Assembly: GCA_963833955.1 (NCBI GenBank)
Contig: CAWHZY010000008.1
Location: 62,001 to 126,000 of the forward strand
DNA length: 64,000 bases
Origin: Roseiarcus sp963833955
Lineage (GTDB): Bacteria > Pseudomonadota > Alphaproteobacteria > Rhizobiales > Beijerinckiaceae
Direction of reading: 5' to 3'
The translations under genes were made by a program, and so were the position numbers. Numbering within the stretch: the first letter of the stretch is position 1; the number at the start of each line of letters is the position of its first letter. Positions 8,522-16,975 of the stretch are shown here, piece after piece. Below the pieces are notes generated by a model. The model worked only from the letters and a program-made list of their open reading frames with translations. It searched no databases and was not told the DNA's origin.

Positions 8522-8821
8522 ATGACAACGCTGGTTTTTCAGCTTTACGGCGCGGTTTGTTTGTTCTCGTTGGCCGCATTCCTGATCTTGGCCTCGAGGG
8601 CCAAATTGAGACCGGACTTGGACGAGGAAGCGTTTCATATCCGCACGCTTGAGACGCTTTCGAACTCCGAGGAATTCGTCAACGCCCTCCCGGTCGCGGA
8701 CCCGGTCATCAAACATTCGCCCCGATTAGCGCCGCCCCGACCGTTCAAGCCGAGCAGGCGTCTCCAGGGCCGTCCACACTCGATCCATACGCGCAGGCCT
8801 CGCCGACCCAAGGCGGCATGA
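8522..8821 (+). CDS. Small putative membrane protein, unknown function
   Basis: A 99-residue open frame begins with one hydrophobic segment (LVFQLYGAVCLFSLAAFLIL, about residues 4-23), followed by an acidic stretch and a very basic Pro/Arg-rich tail. CAGGAGAG lies 15 bases before the ATG, rather far for a ribosome binding site. No family is recognised. The reverse-strand frames here merely read through the repeats. I hold it as a possible small single-pass protein. Confidence 0.4.
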   Translation: MTTLVFQLYGAVCLFSLAAFLILASRAKLRPDLDEEAFHIRTLETLSNSEEFVNALPVADPVIKHSPRLAPPRPFKPSRRLQGRPHSIHTRRPRRPKAA

Positions 8822-8887
8822 CCGACGGCCGCGCGGCTTTTGCTTCGGCGGGATTCGAGCAGCTTTGCGGCTCTCTGATCGAGCACC

Positions 8888-8916
8888 CGGCCGTTCAAGG
8901 AGAAGGGGTGAGCGCG
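8888..8916 (+). repeat. 29-bp REP-like repeat, copy 3, abutting the egtD stop
   Basis: This copy matches copy 1 at 27 of 29 positions and ends one base before the stop codon of the convergent egtD gene. Two of the three copies thus sit exactly at gene ends. Confidence 0.75.
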
Positions 8917-8917
8917 C

Positions 8918-9874
8918 TCACCCCTCGGCGCTGAGACCGAACACCGCGAAAAGCTCATCCGGGTCGCTCCAGAGCCTGCTCACCCGCCACCCGGACCGCT
9001 GCGCCGCATGAGCGAAGCCCGCGACGTCGAACTTGCGGCAGGTCTCGGTATGGATGGTTTCGCCTTCCGCGAACGAGAAGCTGCGGCCGGCCACGGAAAC
9101 CGTCTGCGGCTTCAGGCTCACGATATGCATTTCGATCGCGGACTCGCCCTCGTTCCACCGGGCTTCGTGGGCGAACGCATCGAGGGCAAAATCGCCGTCA
9201 AGTTCGCGATTGATGCGGATGAGAAGGTTGAGATTGAACGCCGCGGTCACGCCTTGCCGGTCATCATAAGCCGCGATCAAGGTCTCAATGTCCTTGCGCA
9301 GGTCGACGCCGATGATCGCCTTGCCGCTCTGTCCCACATGCTCGCGCATCCGGCGAAGGAGAGCGCGGGCGTCCGAGGGCAACAGATTGCCGAGCGTGCT
9401 CCCAGGAAAAAACGCGGCCCGCGGACGCGCCGGAATGTCGGCTGGAATGTCAAAGTCGACGGTGAAGTCCGCGATGATCGGCCGCGTCGGCAGCCCGGGA
9501 AACCGGTCCCGAAACCGCTCGACGGTCTGGCTGAGAAAATCCGCCGCGATATCGATCGGCGCGTAGAGTCGCGGCGCACGAAGCGCATCGATCAGGATCT
9601 CGGACTTGATCGCCGCTCCGGCGCCGTATTCGAGCAACACGATCCCGTCGCCGCACAGAGCCGCCATCTCCTCGGCGTGGCGGCGAAGAATCGCCGTCTC
9701 GGTCCGGGTCAAATAATATTCGTCGAGGCGCGTGATCTCCTCGAACAATTCCGAGCCGCGCTGGTCATACAGCCAGCGGCTGGGCAGCGTCTTTTGTCGC
9801 GCCGACAGACCGGCGAGCACATCGGCCCGGAACGCTTCATGCTGACTGAGTTTCGATTCGACGAGGTCGAGCAT
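8918..9874 (-). CDS. egtD: L-histidine N-alpha-methyltransferase EgtD
   Basis: The 318-residue enzyme methylates the alpha-amino group of histidine three times with SAM to give hercynine, the first step of ergothioneine synthesis. The EgtD hallmarks are LPSRWLYDQRGSELFEEITRLDEYYLTRTE, the SAM site LLEYGAGAAIKSEIL, FFPGSTLGNL and the C-terminal HTETCRKFDVAGF. Its ATG overlaps the TAA of egtB by one base (TAATG), a sign of translational coupling. The same open frame runs far upstream only because of the frameshift in egtB; the true start is the ATG at 9872-9874. Confidence 0.93.
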   Translation of the reverse strand: MLDLVESKLSQHEAFRADVLAGLSARQKTLPSRWLYDQRGSELFEEITRLDEYYLTRTETAILRRHAEEMAALCGDGIVLLEYGAGAAIKSEILIDALRAPRLYAPIDIAADFLSQTVERFRDRFPGLPTRPIIADFTVDFDIPADIPARPRAAFFPGSTLGNLLPSDARALLRRMREHVGQSGKAIIGVDLRKDIETLIAAYDDRQGVTAAFNLNLLIRINRELDGDFALDAFAHEARWNEGESAIEMHIVSLKPQTVSVAGRSFSFAEGETIHTETCRKFDVAGFAHAAQRSGWRVSRLWSDPDELFAVFGLSAEG

Positions 9875-11152
9875 TAGACGTCTCCCGCGAGTCTCAGCCC
9901 CGAGAACTGCCATCGCGCATCGGGGGGAAAGAAATTGCGATAAGCGGGCCGCATGTGGCTCAAAGGCGTCGCGCACGAGCCGCCGCGCAACACGAATTGC
10001 CCGCACATGAACTTGCCGTTGTACTCGCCGACCGCGCCTTCCGCCGGATGAAATCGGGGGTAGGGCGCAAAGGCGCTGCGCGTCCATTCCCACACATCGC
10101 CGTAGATCTGGCGCAGGCCCCCTTGCCCGGCTTGGGCCGCGGCAGGGCGTAGGCGTCCTGAGTTCGACGAAGTTTCCGCGCAGCGGTTCGCCACGCGCGG
10201 CATGTTCCCACTCGAATTCGGTCGGCAGCCTTCGCCCGGCCCAGGTCGCGAACGCGTCAGCTTCGTAGTAGCTCACATGGCAAACCGGCGCGTCGGGATC
10301 GACCGGCTGCGCGCCGCGCAAAGTCATCGACCAGTAGCCGTCGTCGCGCTCTTCCCAATACAACGGCGCCGCCCAGCCTTCCGCCTGCACCGTCGCCCAT
10401 CCGGCGGAGAGCCAGATGAGGGGCGTCCGATAGCCGCCGTCGGCGATGAACGCCATCCATTCCGCATTGGTGACGAGCCGGTTCGCGAGTTCGTAAGGTT
10501 CGACCAGCACGCGATGCCGCGGCCCTTCGCAGTCGAAGCCGAAGCCCTGGCCGTCGTGTCCGACCTCGACGATTCCGCCATCGAATTTGCGGTACGCAGG
10601 CGGCGCGCTGTCGGCCCTGCCGACCGCCAACGGACCCGGATCCTTGTAGGCCGGACGCGTGGGATTCTGCGCGAACAGGTGCAGAATATCGGTCAGCAGC
10701 AATTCCTGATGCTGCTGTTCGTGATTGCATCCGAGTTCGATCAGGTCGGCGACCGCAGGCGCGAGATCGTCCTGCATGAGCGAGCCCATCGCGCGGTCGA
10801 CATGGTCGCGATAGGCGACGACCGTCTCGAGGGCGGGCCGCGTGATCATGCCGCGTCGGGGACGGGGCTGACGGGCGCCGATGCTCTCGTAATAGGAGTT
10901 GAAGAGGAAATTGAACTGAGGATCGAACGCGCGATAGCCGGGAAGATTCGGTTCGAGAATCATGCGCTCGAAAAACCAGGTCGTGTGCGCGAGATGCCAT
11001 TTCGCCGGGCTCGCGTCGGGCATCGACTGCACCGTGGCGTCGGCGTCGGACAGAGGCGCGCCGAGACGGGCGCTCGCGTCGCGCACCGATTGATAGAGCG
11101 TTCTGAGATCGGGGTTTAGCTCCGGCGAACCATGAGGCTTGGAGACACGCAT
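9874..11152 (-). CDS. egtB: Ergothioneine sulfoxide synthase EgtB (frameshifted near 10161)
   Basis: EgtB is a mononuclear iron enzyme joining hercynine to a thiol with oxygen. The N-terminal DinB-like half carries the iron ligands in WHLAHTTWFFE and HEQQHQE. The C-terminal formylglycine-generating-enzyme-like half contains VCHVSYYEADAFATWAGRRLPTEFEWE and, in another frame, GDVWEWTRSAFAPYPRF and LRGGSC. One extra base near 10161 shifts the frame right after GNFVE; removing it restores SGRLRPAAAQAGQGGLRQIYGDVWEW. AAGGACGAG precedes the ATG at 11152. With egtD downstream this is a two-gene ergothioneine operon. Whether the shift is real or a sequencing error is discussed in the findings. Confidence 0.9.
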
Positions 11153-11647
11153 GCGATTCTCGTCCTTGTTTAAGGGGCGCCGTCTGCACACCGGAGCGCG
11201 GCATATGGGGATGAGCTCGAGGTTAACGAGGGGCGGGAGGTGAATAATTATTATTCCCGTCGCGAATGAGCGCGTTCAACGTCGCAGGCCTAAATCACGC
11301 CTCGAATGCGCCACAATGGCGACACCGCGCGCCGATGGCACATTTTGCATTTGCATGAGCGCGCCCTCCCGATGCTGAGCCGAGACCCGAACCGATAAGT
11401 CCCGCGATTGTTCCCTTGGCCCTGGCGCAGGCGCTTTGCGGACCTCGTCAAGCGGGTCAGGCGAAGCGGGCAGCCCCATGGGGCGCGGCTTGACGCGAGC
11501 GGGCGAACCTGGGCTCGACTTGCGCGAACCGGGAAACTGGGGCAGCTTACTTGCGCGGCGGAGATCATCCAAAGAAAGCCCGGATATTGTCTGCGTAAAG
11601 TGCGGCAAGTCCGCAATGTAAGCATCGACCCAAGGGGGTGAAACGCC
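11153..11647. other. Divergent intergenic region between egtB and the GDSL gene
   Basis: No gene is convincing in these 495 bases. A 15-bp palindrome, GAATAAT-T-ATTATTC (11242-11256), stands out in GC-rich surroundings 90 bases upstream of egtB and could be an operator. AGGGGGTG precedes the GDSL start. Confidence 0.5.
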
Positions 11648-12965
11648 ATGACTGCCTTCAAGCGCTTTCGCACGCCCAAACTGCCCCGTCGCCAGCTCCT
11701 GTCGTCGACCTGCCTCGCGGTCGGAATGCTGGCTCTCGCCTTAACAGCGCCCCACGGCGGCGCCCACGCGGCGGGCGCGCAGCCGTGGATCACCACCTGG
11801 GCCGCGACGCCCGCCCCCCGCTGGGCCGAGGAACTGCCGGCGCCGTTCAATGTGCCCGAGACCCTCGAGGGTCAGACGGTCCGGCAGATCGCCCGCATCA
11901 GCGTCGGCGGCGACCAAGTGCGCATCGTGCTCTCGAACGAGTTCGGGACCCGGCCGGTGACGATCGGCGCCGCCACAGTCGCCTTGTCGGCGGGCGGCGA
12001 CGCCATCGATCCGGAGACGATCAAGCCCGTGACCTTTGGCGGGCAAGCCTCCGCCGTCATACCGCCCGGCGCGCCGCTGGTGAGCGATCCGGTCGATCTC
12101 TCCGTCAAGCCGTTGTCCAGCGTTGCGGTCAGCTTCTACCTGCCGAAGAAGACGGGCGTGACCTCCGTCCATTGGGATGGCGCGCAGACCACCTATATCT
12201 CCGCGGCCGGCGACAAGACCAAGGATGGGGACTTCAAGCCCGACAGCACCGACAAGTCGCGTCTGTTCCTGAGCCGCATTCTGACGAACGCGAAGCCCGA
12301 ACTCGAGCGCGATCGTGTTCTTCGGCGATTCCATCACCGACGGCGCCTGCTCGACCGTCGACACCAACAACCGCTGGCCCGATCACATCGCCGAGCGGCT
12401 GCAGGCCGAAGGCCATCCCGATGTCGCGGTCGTCAACGAGGCCTATTCAGGCGATCGCGTGCTGACGAATGGGATGGGCACGAATGCGCTGAGCCGCTTC
12501 GACATGTCGGTCCTCAGCCATCCGCGCGTCTCGACGGTGGTGATGATGATGGGCATCAACGACATCGGCTGGCCGGGGAAGGACGCGATCACGCCGAGCG
12601 ACCCCGAGCCGACGGCTGAGGATGTGATCGCCGGCTACAAGCAGATCATCGAGCGCGCGCACGATCATGGGATCCGCTTCGTGGGCGTGACGCTCACCCC
12701 CTTCGTCGACACGTTCCAGGGCCTGCCGACATCCGGCTATTATACGCCCGAGAAGGAGAAGATCCGCGAAGCGGTCAACGACTGGATTCGCGCCAACAAG
12801 ACCGCCGACGGGCTGATCGACTTCGACAAATTGCTGGAAGACCCCAACAATCCAAAGCACATCAACCCGGCTTACAATTGCGGCGACAATCTGCATCCGA
12901 ACGACAAAGGCTATCAGGCGATGGCCAAGGCCGTGGACCTGAACGTCCTCGTACCCAAGGACTAG
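11648..12965 (+). CDS. Secreted SGNH/GDSL-family esterase (frameshifted near 12300)
   Basis: The protein has a twin-Arg-containing N-terminus and hydrophobic signal (PRRQLLSSTCLAVGMLALAL). An N-terminal beta-rich domain of about 190 residues (QPWITTWAATPAPRW to ISAAGDKT) precedes the SGNH hydrolase domain. The latter has block I GDSITDG with the catalytic Ser, the Gly block NGMGTNALSRFD, MMGINDIG with Asn, and DNLHPND with Asp and His. The two parts lie in different frames: reading from TNAKP into SSAIVFFGDS needs one base change near 12300. The fold and twin domains resemble exported SGNH esterases acting on glycans or lipids; the substrate is unknown. Confidence 0.87.
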
Positions 12966-12976
12966 CCGCACGGCCT

Positions 12977-13009
12977 GCCCGCCCCGAGGAATTGGTCTTC
13001 AGGGCGGGC
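12977..13009 (+). terminator. Possible terminator hairpin after the GDSL gene
   Basis: GCCCGCCC and GGGCGGGC pair perfectly (8 bp) around a 17-nt loop, 12 bases after the stop codon. There is no following T tract, so it may act as an mRNA 3'-end stabiliser or a Rho-assisted site rather than an intrinsic terminator. Confidence 0.4.
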
Positions 13010-13351
13010 CTGTCGATTGCGGGGAGCGCCAGGGCGTCTCGCAATCGCCCGTGTCATGCCGCACCGGCGGTGGGAACAGTGGCGAAATGTCGCCTTGGTC
13101 TTGTCCGGGCCGAAGAAGTGAAGGCCACACACGCCGCATGACTGTATCGGACGAAACGGGCCTGCATTGATCCAACGCTCGCGGAAACGATGATTTTCGT
13201 GCGATAATACGAATGTATTGGGGTCGCGGCGGACGCACCGGCGTCTTTCTGGCGCTAAAAATATTGCGCTCGCTCTGGCCACCAGGCGAACGCCTGGGGG
13301 TGCCAGCCCTTTACGTGTGCGAGGGCGATTCTGACGAACGGTGGAGGGGTT
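13010..13351. other. Intergenic stretch left of the IS630 element
   Basis: No reading frame here continues into the remnant on the far side of the insertion element, and no domain is recognised. I see nothing functional beyond the flank of the element. Confidence 0.45.
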
Positions 13352-14516
13352 ATACCAAAGGCTCCGCTGTCTGACTTATAGGGGGATTCCCGAATCACGT
13401 TGGAGCTGATTGAAGTTGGCGCGGAGGGTTCGGGCCATGCCATCAGCGGTCAGATTGCGAGAAGATTATTCGGCCGAAGAGCTTCGGGCGACGGCGCGGC
13501 GGTCGAAGACCGTCAACCAGAGCCGGCGGCTTCTGTCGCTGGCTGCGGTCAGGGATGGAATGGATCGGGGCGCCGCGGCGAAAATCGGGGGGATGGACCG
13601 GCAAACGCTACGCGACTGGGTCCATCGCTTCAACGCTTCGGGTCCGGACGGCCTCATCGACAACTGGACGGAGGGTCCCAAGCCCCGCCTTTCGGTGGAG
13701 CAACGGGCTCAGTTCGCACAGATTGTCGAGGCCGGCCCTGATCGTCGGGTCGACGGCGTCGTGCGCTGGCGGCGGATCGACCTCAAGCGCGTCATTGCCG
13801 AGAGGTTCGGCGTCGAGTTTCATCCGCGCTATGTCGGAAAGCTTCTGCAGAAGCTTGGCTTCTCCCATATCAGTGCGCGGCCCCTTCATCCGGCTCAGGA
13901 CGAGCGGATCGTCGAGGCTTTCAAAAAAACTTCCCGCACGCGCTGAGGGCTCATCTCGACGGACTGCCGGAGACGACGCCGGTCGAAATCTGGTTTGAAG
14001 ACGAGGCCCGTATTGGCCAGAAGAACGGCCAGGTTCGGCAGTGGGCCAGGCGCGGGACGCGCCCTCGCCAGCCCGCGGACCAGCGCTACGACAACGCCTA
14101 TCTGTTCGGCGCAATCTGCCCGGCCCGCGGCGTCGGAGCGGCCCTCGCGCTGCCCTACGCCGACGCTGACATGATGCAACTCCACCTCGACGAAATCTCG
14201 CGTAATGTCGCCGTGGGCGCCCATGCCGTGCTCCTGCTCGACCGCGCAGGATGGCACACCACGAGCAAGCTCGACGTCCCCGCCAACATTACGCCGATCT
14301 TCCTGCCCTCGCGCGCCCCGGAGCTGAATCCGGTCGAGAACGTCTGGCAGTATCTCCGCCAGAACTGGCTCTCAAACACCGTCTTCGAAAACTACGACGC
14401 GATCGTCGACGCCGCGTGCGCTGCTTGGCGAAACCTCATCGCTCAACCCGAAACGATCACGTCCATCGGAATGCGCGACTGGGCTCACGTCGGTCAGCCA
14501 CTATGACCCTTGGTAT
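13352..14516 (+). mobile_element. IS630-family insertion sequence
   Basis: The transposase gene is enclosed by imperfect terminal inverted repeats beginning ATACCAAAGG on the left and, read inward on the other strand, ATACCAAGGG on the right, with further matches (TG.CTGAC) about 20 bases in. IS630 elements insert at TA. The right flank has TA at 14517-14518; the left flank reads TT, so one side may have mutated. The element is about 1.17 kb, normal for the family. Confidence 0.85.
13437..14506 (+). CDS. IS630-family transposase in two frames (A7 slippage site)
   Basis: The first frame (13437-13946) encodes the helix-turn-helix part (RDGMDRGAAAKIGGMDRQTL). The second, in the -1 frame, encodes the DDE domain: IWFEDEARIG, LLLDRAGWH and PELNPVENVWQYLRQ supply the D, D and E. 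The frames overlap at a run of seven A (13923-13929) shortly before the first stop. Many IS630 members fuse their two frames by programmed -1 slippage on such a run, so this shift is probably natural, unlike the others in the window. The start ATG at 13437 is the first that fits the family N-terminus. Confidence 0.88.
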
Positions 14517-14518
14517 TA

Positions 14519-15002
14519 GCGTGCTAAGCTGGCCGCCGGAATATCAACAGGTCTACGCATCGGCGAACTTTGCGCAGACAACTACTTTCACCGGAATTGC
14601 TTTCCGGGTGGCCGCTGGCGACCCCGCCGTAAGCTCGGTTAACGGCGGCACGTTTAAGATAAGCTTATCAACAACGTCGGCGCCGGTTTTCAGCGCGTTT
14701 GGTGGTACCGGCTTGAATACGGCAAATCTGGCGGCAAATCTCGGGTCGAACAACACAATCGTCTACAATGGGCCGCTGCCAGCGGTGTCCGGCGGGATGC
14801 TGACAATCCCGTTCTCGACGTCTTTCACGTACAATCCATCTAGCGGGAATTTGCTTCTCGACGTCCAGTCGACCGACGCAACGAACTCCGTTCCGTTTAT
14901 CTATCTTGCCATGGCGACAAATATTTCCGCTTTCAGCCGCGCCTGGGCGAAACTTGATAGCTCCAACTCCCCCATGGCCTGATCACAACGTTCCTCTTTT
15001 AA
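14519..15002 (+). pseudogene. Gene remnant cut off by IS630: C-terminal part of a putative secreted beta-rich protein
   Basis: Immediately right of the element an open frame without its own start encodes about 155 residues rich in Ser, Thr, Asn and Gly (WPPEYQQVYASANFAQ, FTYNPSSGNLLLDVQST). This style is typical of secreted choice-of-anchor or PEP-CTERM-associated proteins. The frame ends at 14982, but adding one C to the CCCCC run at 14969-14973 extends it by GLITTFLF to a TAA at 15000-15002. The 5' part is not on the left side of the element, so more than a simple insertion has happened. Confidence 0.6.
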
Positions 15003-15067
15003 CGGGACGCGGCGGATGGCCGCCGCATCGGGGAGGGCGTATTTGCGATTACCGGCTCAACGCCTCT

Positions 15068-15089
15068 CTTCCACGCCTAGGCGTGGAAG
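15068..15089. repeat. 22-bp perfect palindrome over a stop codon
   Basis: CTTCCACGCC-TA-GGCGTGGAAG reads the same on both strands and contains the TAG stop of the PEP-CTERM gene. It lies between two convergent reading frames and may serve as a transcript end or a protein-binding site. There is no T tract. Confidence 0.75.
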
Positions 15090-15661
15090 TTCTCTCTCTG
15101 GCGACGCGCCGCGAAACCAAGGCCCGTAAATCCGAGAACTATCATAACCCACGTCGAAGGTTCGGGAATAACATTATTGCCCGACCATATTTCGCCTGTT
15201 GAAGTAGCTTCAATGACACCCTCCGGGTGCATCGCGGGATACGGCGAAAGCGGATTAACCGGAATCATAGTGCAATAGGTGCTAGGGTCACTAATCGTAC
15301 AACCACCGCCCTCTAAGGGTTCCGTTGCAACAGTGAGAACTCCACCTTCCCCACCCACCTCTGGGAATGTTATGTAAGTAAACGCAGATGAATAGGGTCT
15401 GTTTAAACTAATAACGTCCAGGCCTACCGTTGTTGGGTCGAGAATAGGAACTGATGGATCAAAGGTTACAGTAAATTTTTCCAGGAATTTGACAAACGGA
15501 GTTGGACATGATAGCACTAAGATACAACTCGCTGTATCAACTCTTAGGTTATAAGAAAGTGTGACAGTATCTGATTTGGCCTCTGTGCATATGAGACTTA
15601 GCACGAAGAATGGGAGTACGCCGCTCCACAATCTAAGAATTTTTGTCGTAGATTTATACAT
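15077..15661 (-). CDS. PEP-CTERM-anchored exported protein
   Basis: The 194-residue protein has an N-terminal hydrophobic signal (ILRLWSGVLPFFVLSLIC), a beta-rich middle with two Cys pairs, and a complete PEP-CTERM sorting signal at the end: VIPEPST, a hydrophobic segment WVMIVLGFTGLGFA, then RRQR. Exosortase recognises this signal to process surface or exopolysaccharide-associated proteins. No exosortase lies in the window. GGAGG 9 bases before the ATG at 15661 supports this start over a longer open frame. The gene and its surroundings are clearly AT-richer than the rest, which suggests recent acquisition. Confidence 0.87.
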   Translation of the reverse strand: MYKSTTKILRLWSGVLPFFVLSLICTEAKSDTVTLSYNLRVDTASCILVLSCPTPFVKFLEKFTVTFDPSVPILDPTTVGLDVISLNRPYSSAFTYITFPEVGGEGGVLTVATEPLEGGGCTISDPSTYCTMIPVNPLSPYPAMHPEGVIEATSTGEIWSGNNVIPEPSTWVMIVLGFTGLGFAARRQRENFHA

Positions 15662-16115
15662 TCCCCTCAGCCTCCATCCGTTAGCAGACCTTGTGGGTTT
15701 TAAAAGATAACCCGTTTTGCGCCTCACTGTAATCAAGGCGCTGAAGTTCGTGCACTTAACTCGCTCGGCGCCTCAGCTGCTACTCCCCAATCTTATCATA
15801 ACTCTCTGCGGGCATTAATCTTTTGCGCGCTCGCGGGGTCACGATTGTGTGAACAGCTGGTCAGAATCGTTGGCGGTTCGAGCGAGGGCAGGCGAAGGCC
15901 TTGGACCGAACGCGGCGGCCTAGTAAACCGGCAACGGAGCTTCATGGGCGGGCTTCTGCGACATTTCTTTGCAATAATCCAAAGGCCATGCTATGCTTCT
16001 TTTTCCTGAAGTTGCAGTGGCTAGCCTGCGGCATTGGTGGAGGCCGGAAACGCGGTCGAATACAACTTCAGCGCGAACGGAAACAGAGAGACGGAATTTT
16101 TTATTTGAATCGGCT
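15662..16115. other. AT-richer intergenic region
   Basis: No gene is convincing in these 450 bases. Base composition is lower in GC than the flanks. The right end leads into the repeat module at 16116. Confidence 0.5.
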
Positions 16116-16215
16116 GTAACCCATTGAAAAGTCCCGATTCGGAAAAATAAACGCTAGTAAACGTCAGCATTTTTACTAGCGTTTAAGCGCGTTTATGCGC
16201 GTTTATTGGCGTTTA
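16116..16215 (+). repeat. 28-bp module followed by 10-bp-phased TAAACGC/GCGTTTA array (copy A)
   Basis: A 28-bp segment starting GTAACCCATTGA (16116-16143) recurs at 25465-25492 with two mismatches. Here it is followed by TAAACGC (16148), TAAACGT (16158) and, in the opposite orientation, GCGTTTA at 16179, 16189, 16199 and 16209, an exact 10-bp period within each orientation. AAACGCTAGTAAA (16149-16161) and its perfect complement (16172-16184) form a 13-bp inverted repeat across the change of orientation. One site per helical turn suggests cooperative protein binding. See findings. Confidence 0.85.
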
Positions 16216-16283
16216 GCCGCGTCGGGTTCGGAGGCCGTCGCGCTCGCGGTTGGCATAAGGCCCACCCCGGGCGTCTGGCCCGC

Positions 16284-16975
16284 TCAGGCCGGTCCGCAGC
16301 CCAGAAGCGCCGGCAGTTCGGCCAGCGTCCGGATCTCGAAGTCGGGGCGCCGGGCAGGCGCTCGCGGCGCTGGCCGTAGCGGTTGCACCAGACGACCCGC
16401 ATGCCGAAATCGGACGCCCCATGCGCGTCCCAGGCGTTCGAGGACTGGAAGGCGATTTGGGCGGCCGTCAGGCCAAGCGAGTCGAGCGCGTATTGGTAGA
16501 CGTCGGGATGGGTCTTGAAGGCGCGAACGGCGTCGACCGAGAGGACGGCGTCGAACATCGCTTCGAGCTTCGAGCGCTTGACCAAAGCCTCGAGCATCAT
16601 CGGCGAACCGTTGGAGAGAATGGCGGTTTTGAACCCGGCCTCGCGCAAGGCGCCGAGCACCGCGGGAACCTCGGGAAACGGCTCGAGGCCGAGATAGAGG
16701 TCCATCAGGCGCTCGCGTAACGAGGGCGTCTCAAGGCCGAGGCTTTCGAGCGCGAAATCGAGCGCCTCGCCGGTGACCTGCCAGAAGTCGGCGTAGCGGT
16801 TCTCGAGCGTGCGCAGCCAGGCGTACTGGATCTGCTTGTCGCGCCAGAGCGTGGTCAGCGCGGCGCGGCGATCCTCCGGCACGTCGGGGCAGCGCGCCGC
16901 GGCGGAGGCGAAGTCGAACAGGGTTCCGTAGGCGTCGAAGACGCAGGCCTGAATGCCGTCAAGGGTGCGGGTCAA
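16284..16975 (-). CDS. Haloacid dehalogenase, type II (frameshifted near 16344)
   Basis: This is an HAD-superfamily enzyme of the (S)-2-haloacid dehalogenase type: motif I ACVFDAYGTLFDF with the nucleophilic Asp, motif II AILSNGSP, Lys in FKTHPDVYQYAL, and SSNAWDAHGASDFGM. This class replaces a halide on a 2-haloacid with hydroxyl. The start is TTG at 16975, overlapping the stop of the membrane-protein gene (TTGA). Near the end the frame must change inside the GGGG run at 16344-16347: PGAP then continues DFEIRTLAELPALLGCGPA to the stop at 16284. Unshifted, the frame runs on to 16193 with unlikely sequence. Confidence 0.87.

Noticed and set aside
8308..8916. A CRISPR array from the three 29-bp repeats
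   Set aside because: Spacing is irregular (about 25 and 497 bases between copies), repeats are imperfect, and no cas gene is present.
8918..11191. A single EgtB-EgtD fusion protein of 757 residues
   Set aside because: The middle third is translated in the wrong frame; the conserved end of EgtB lies in another frame and stops at egtD's ATG. Two genes with a frameshift in the first explain it.
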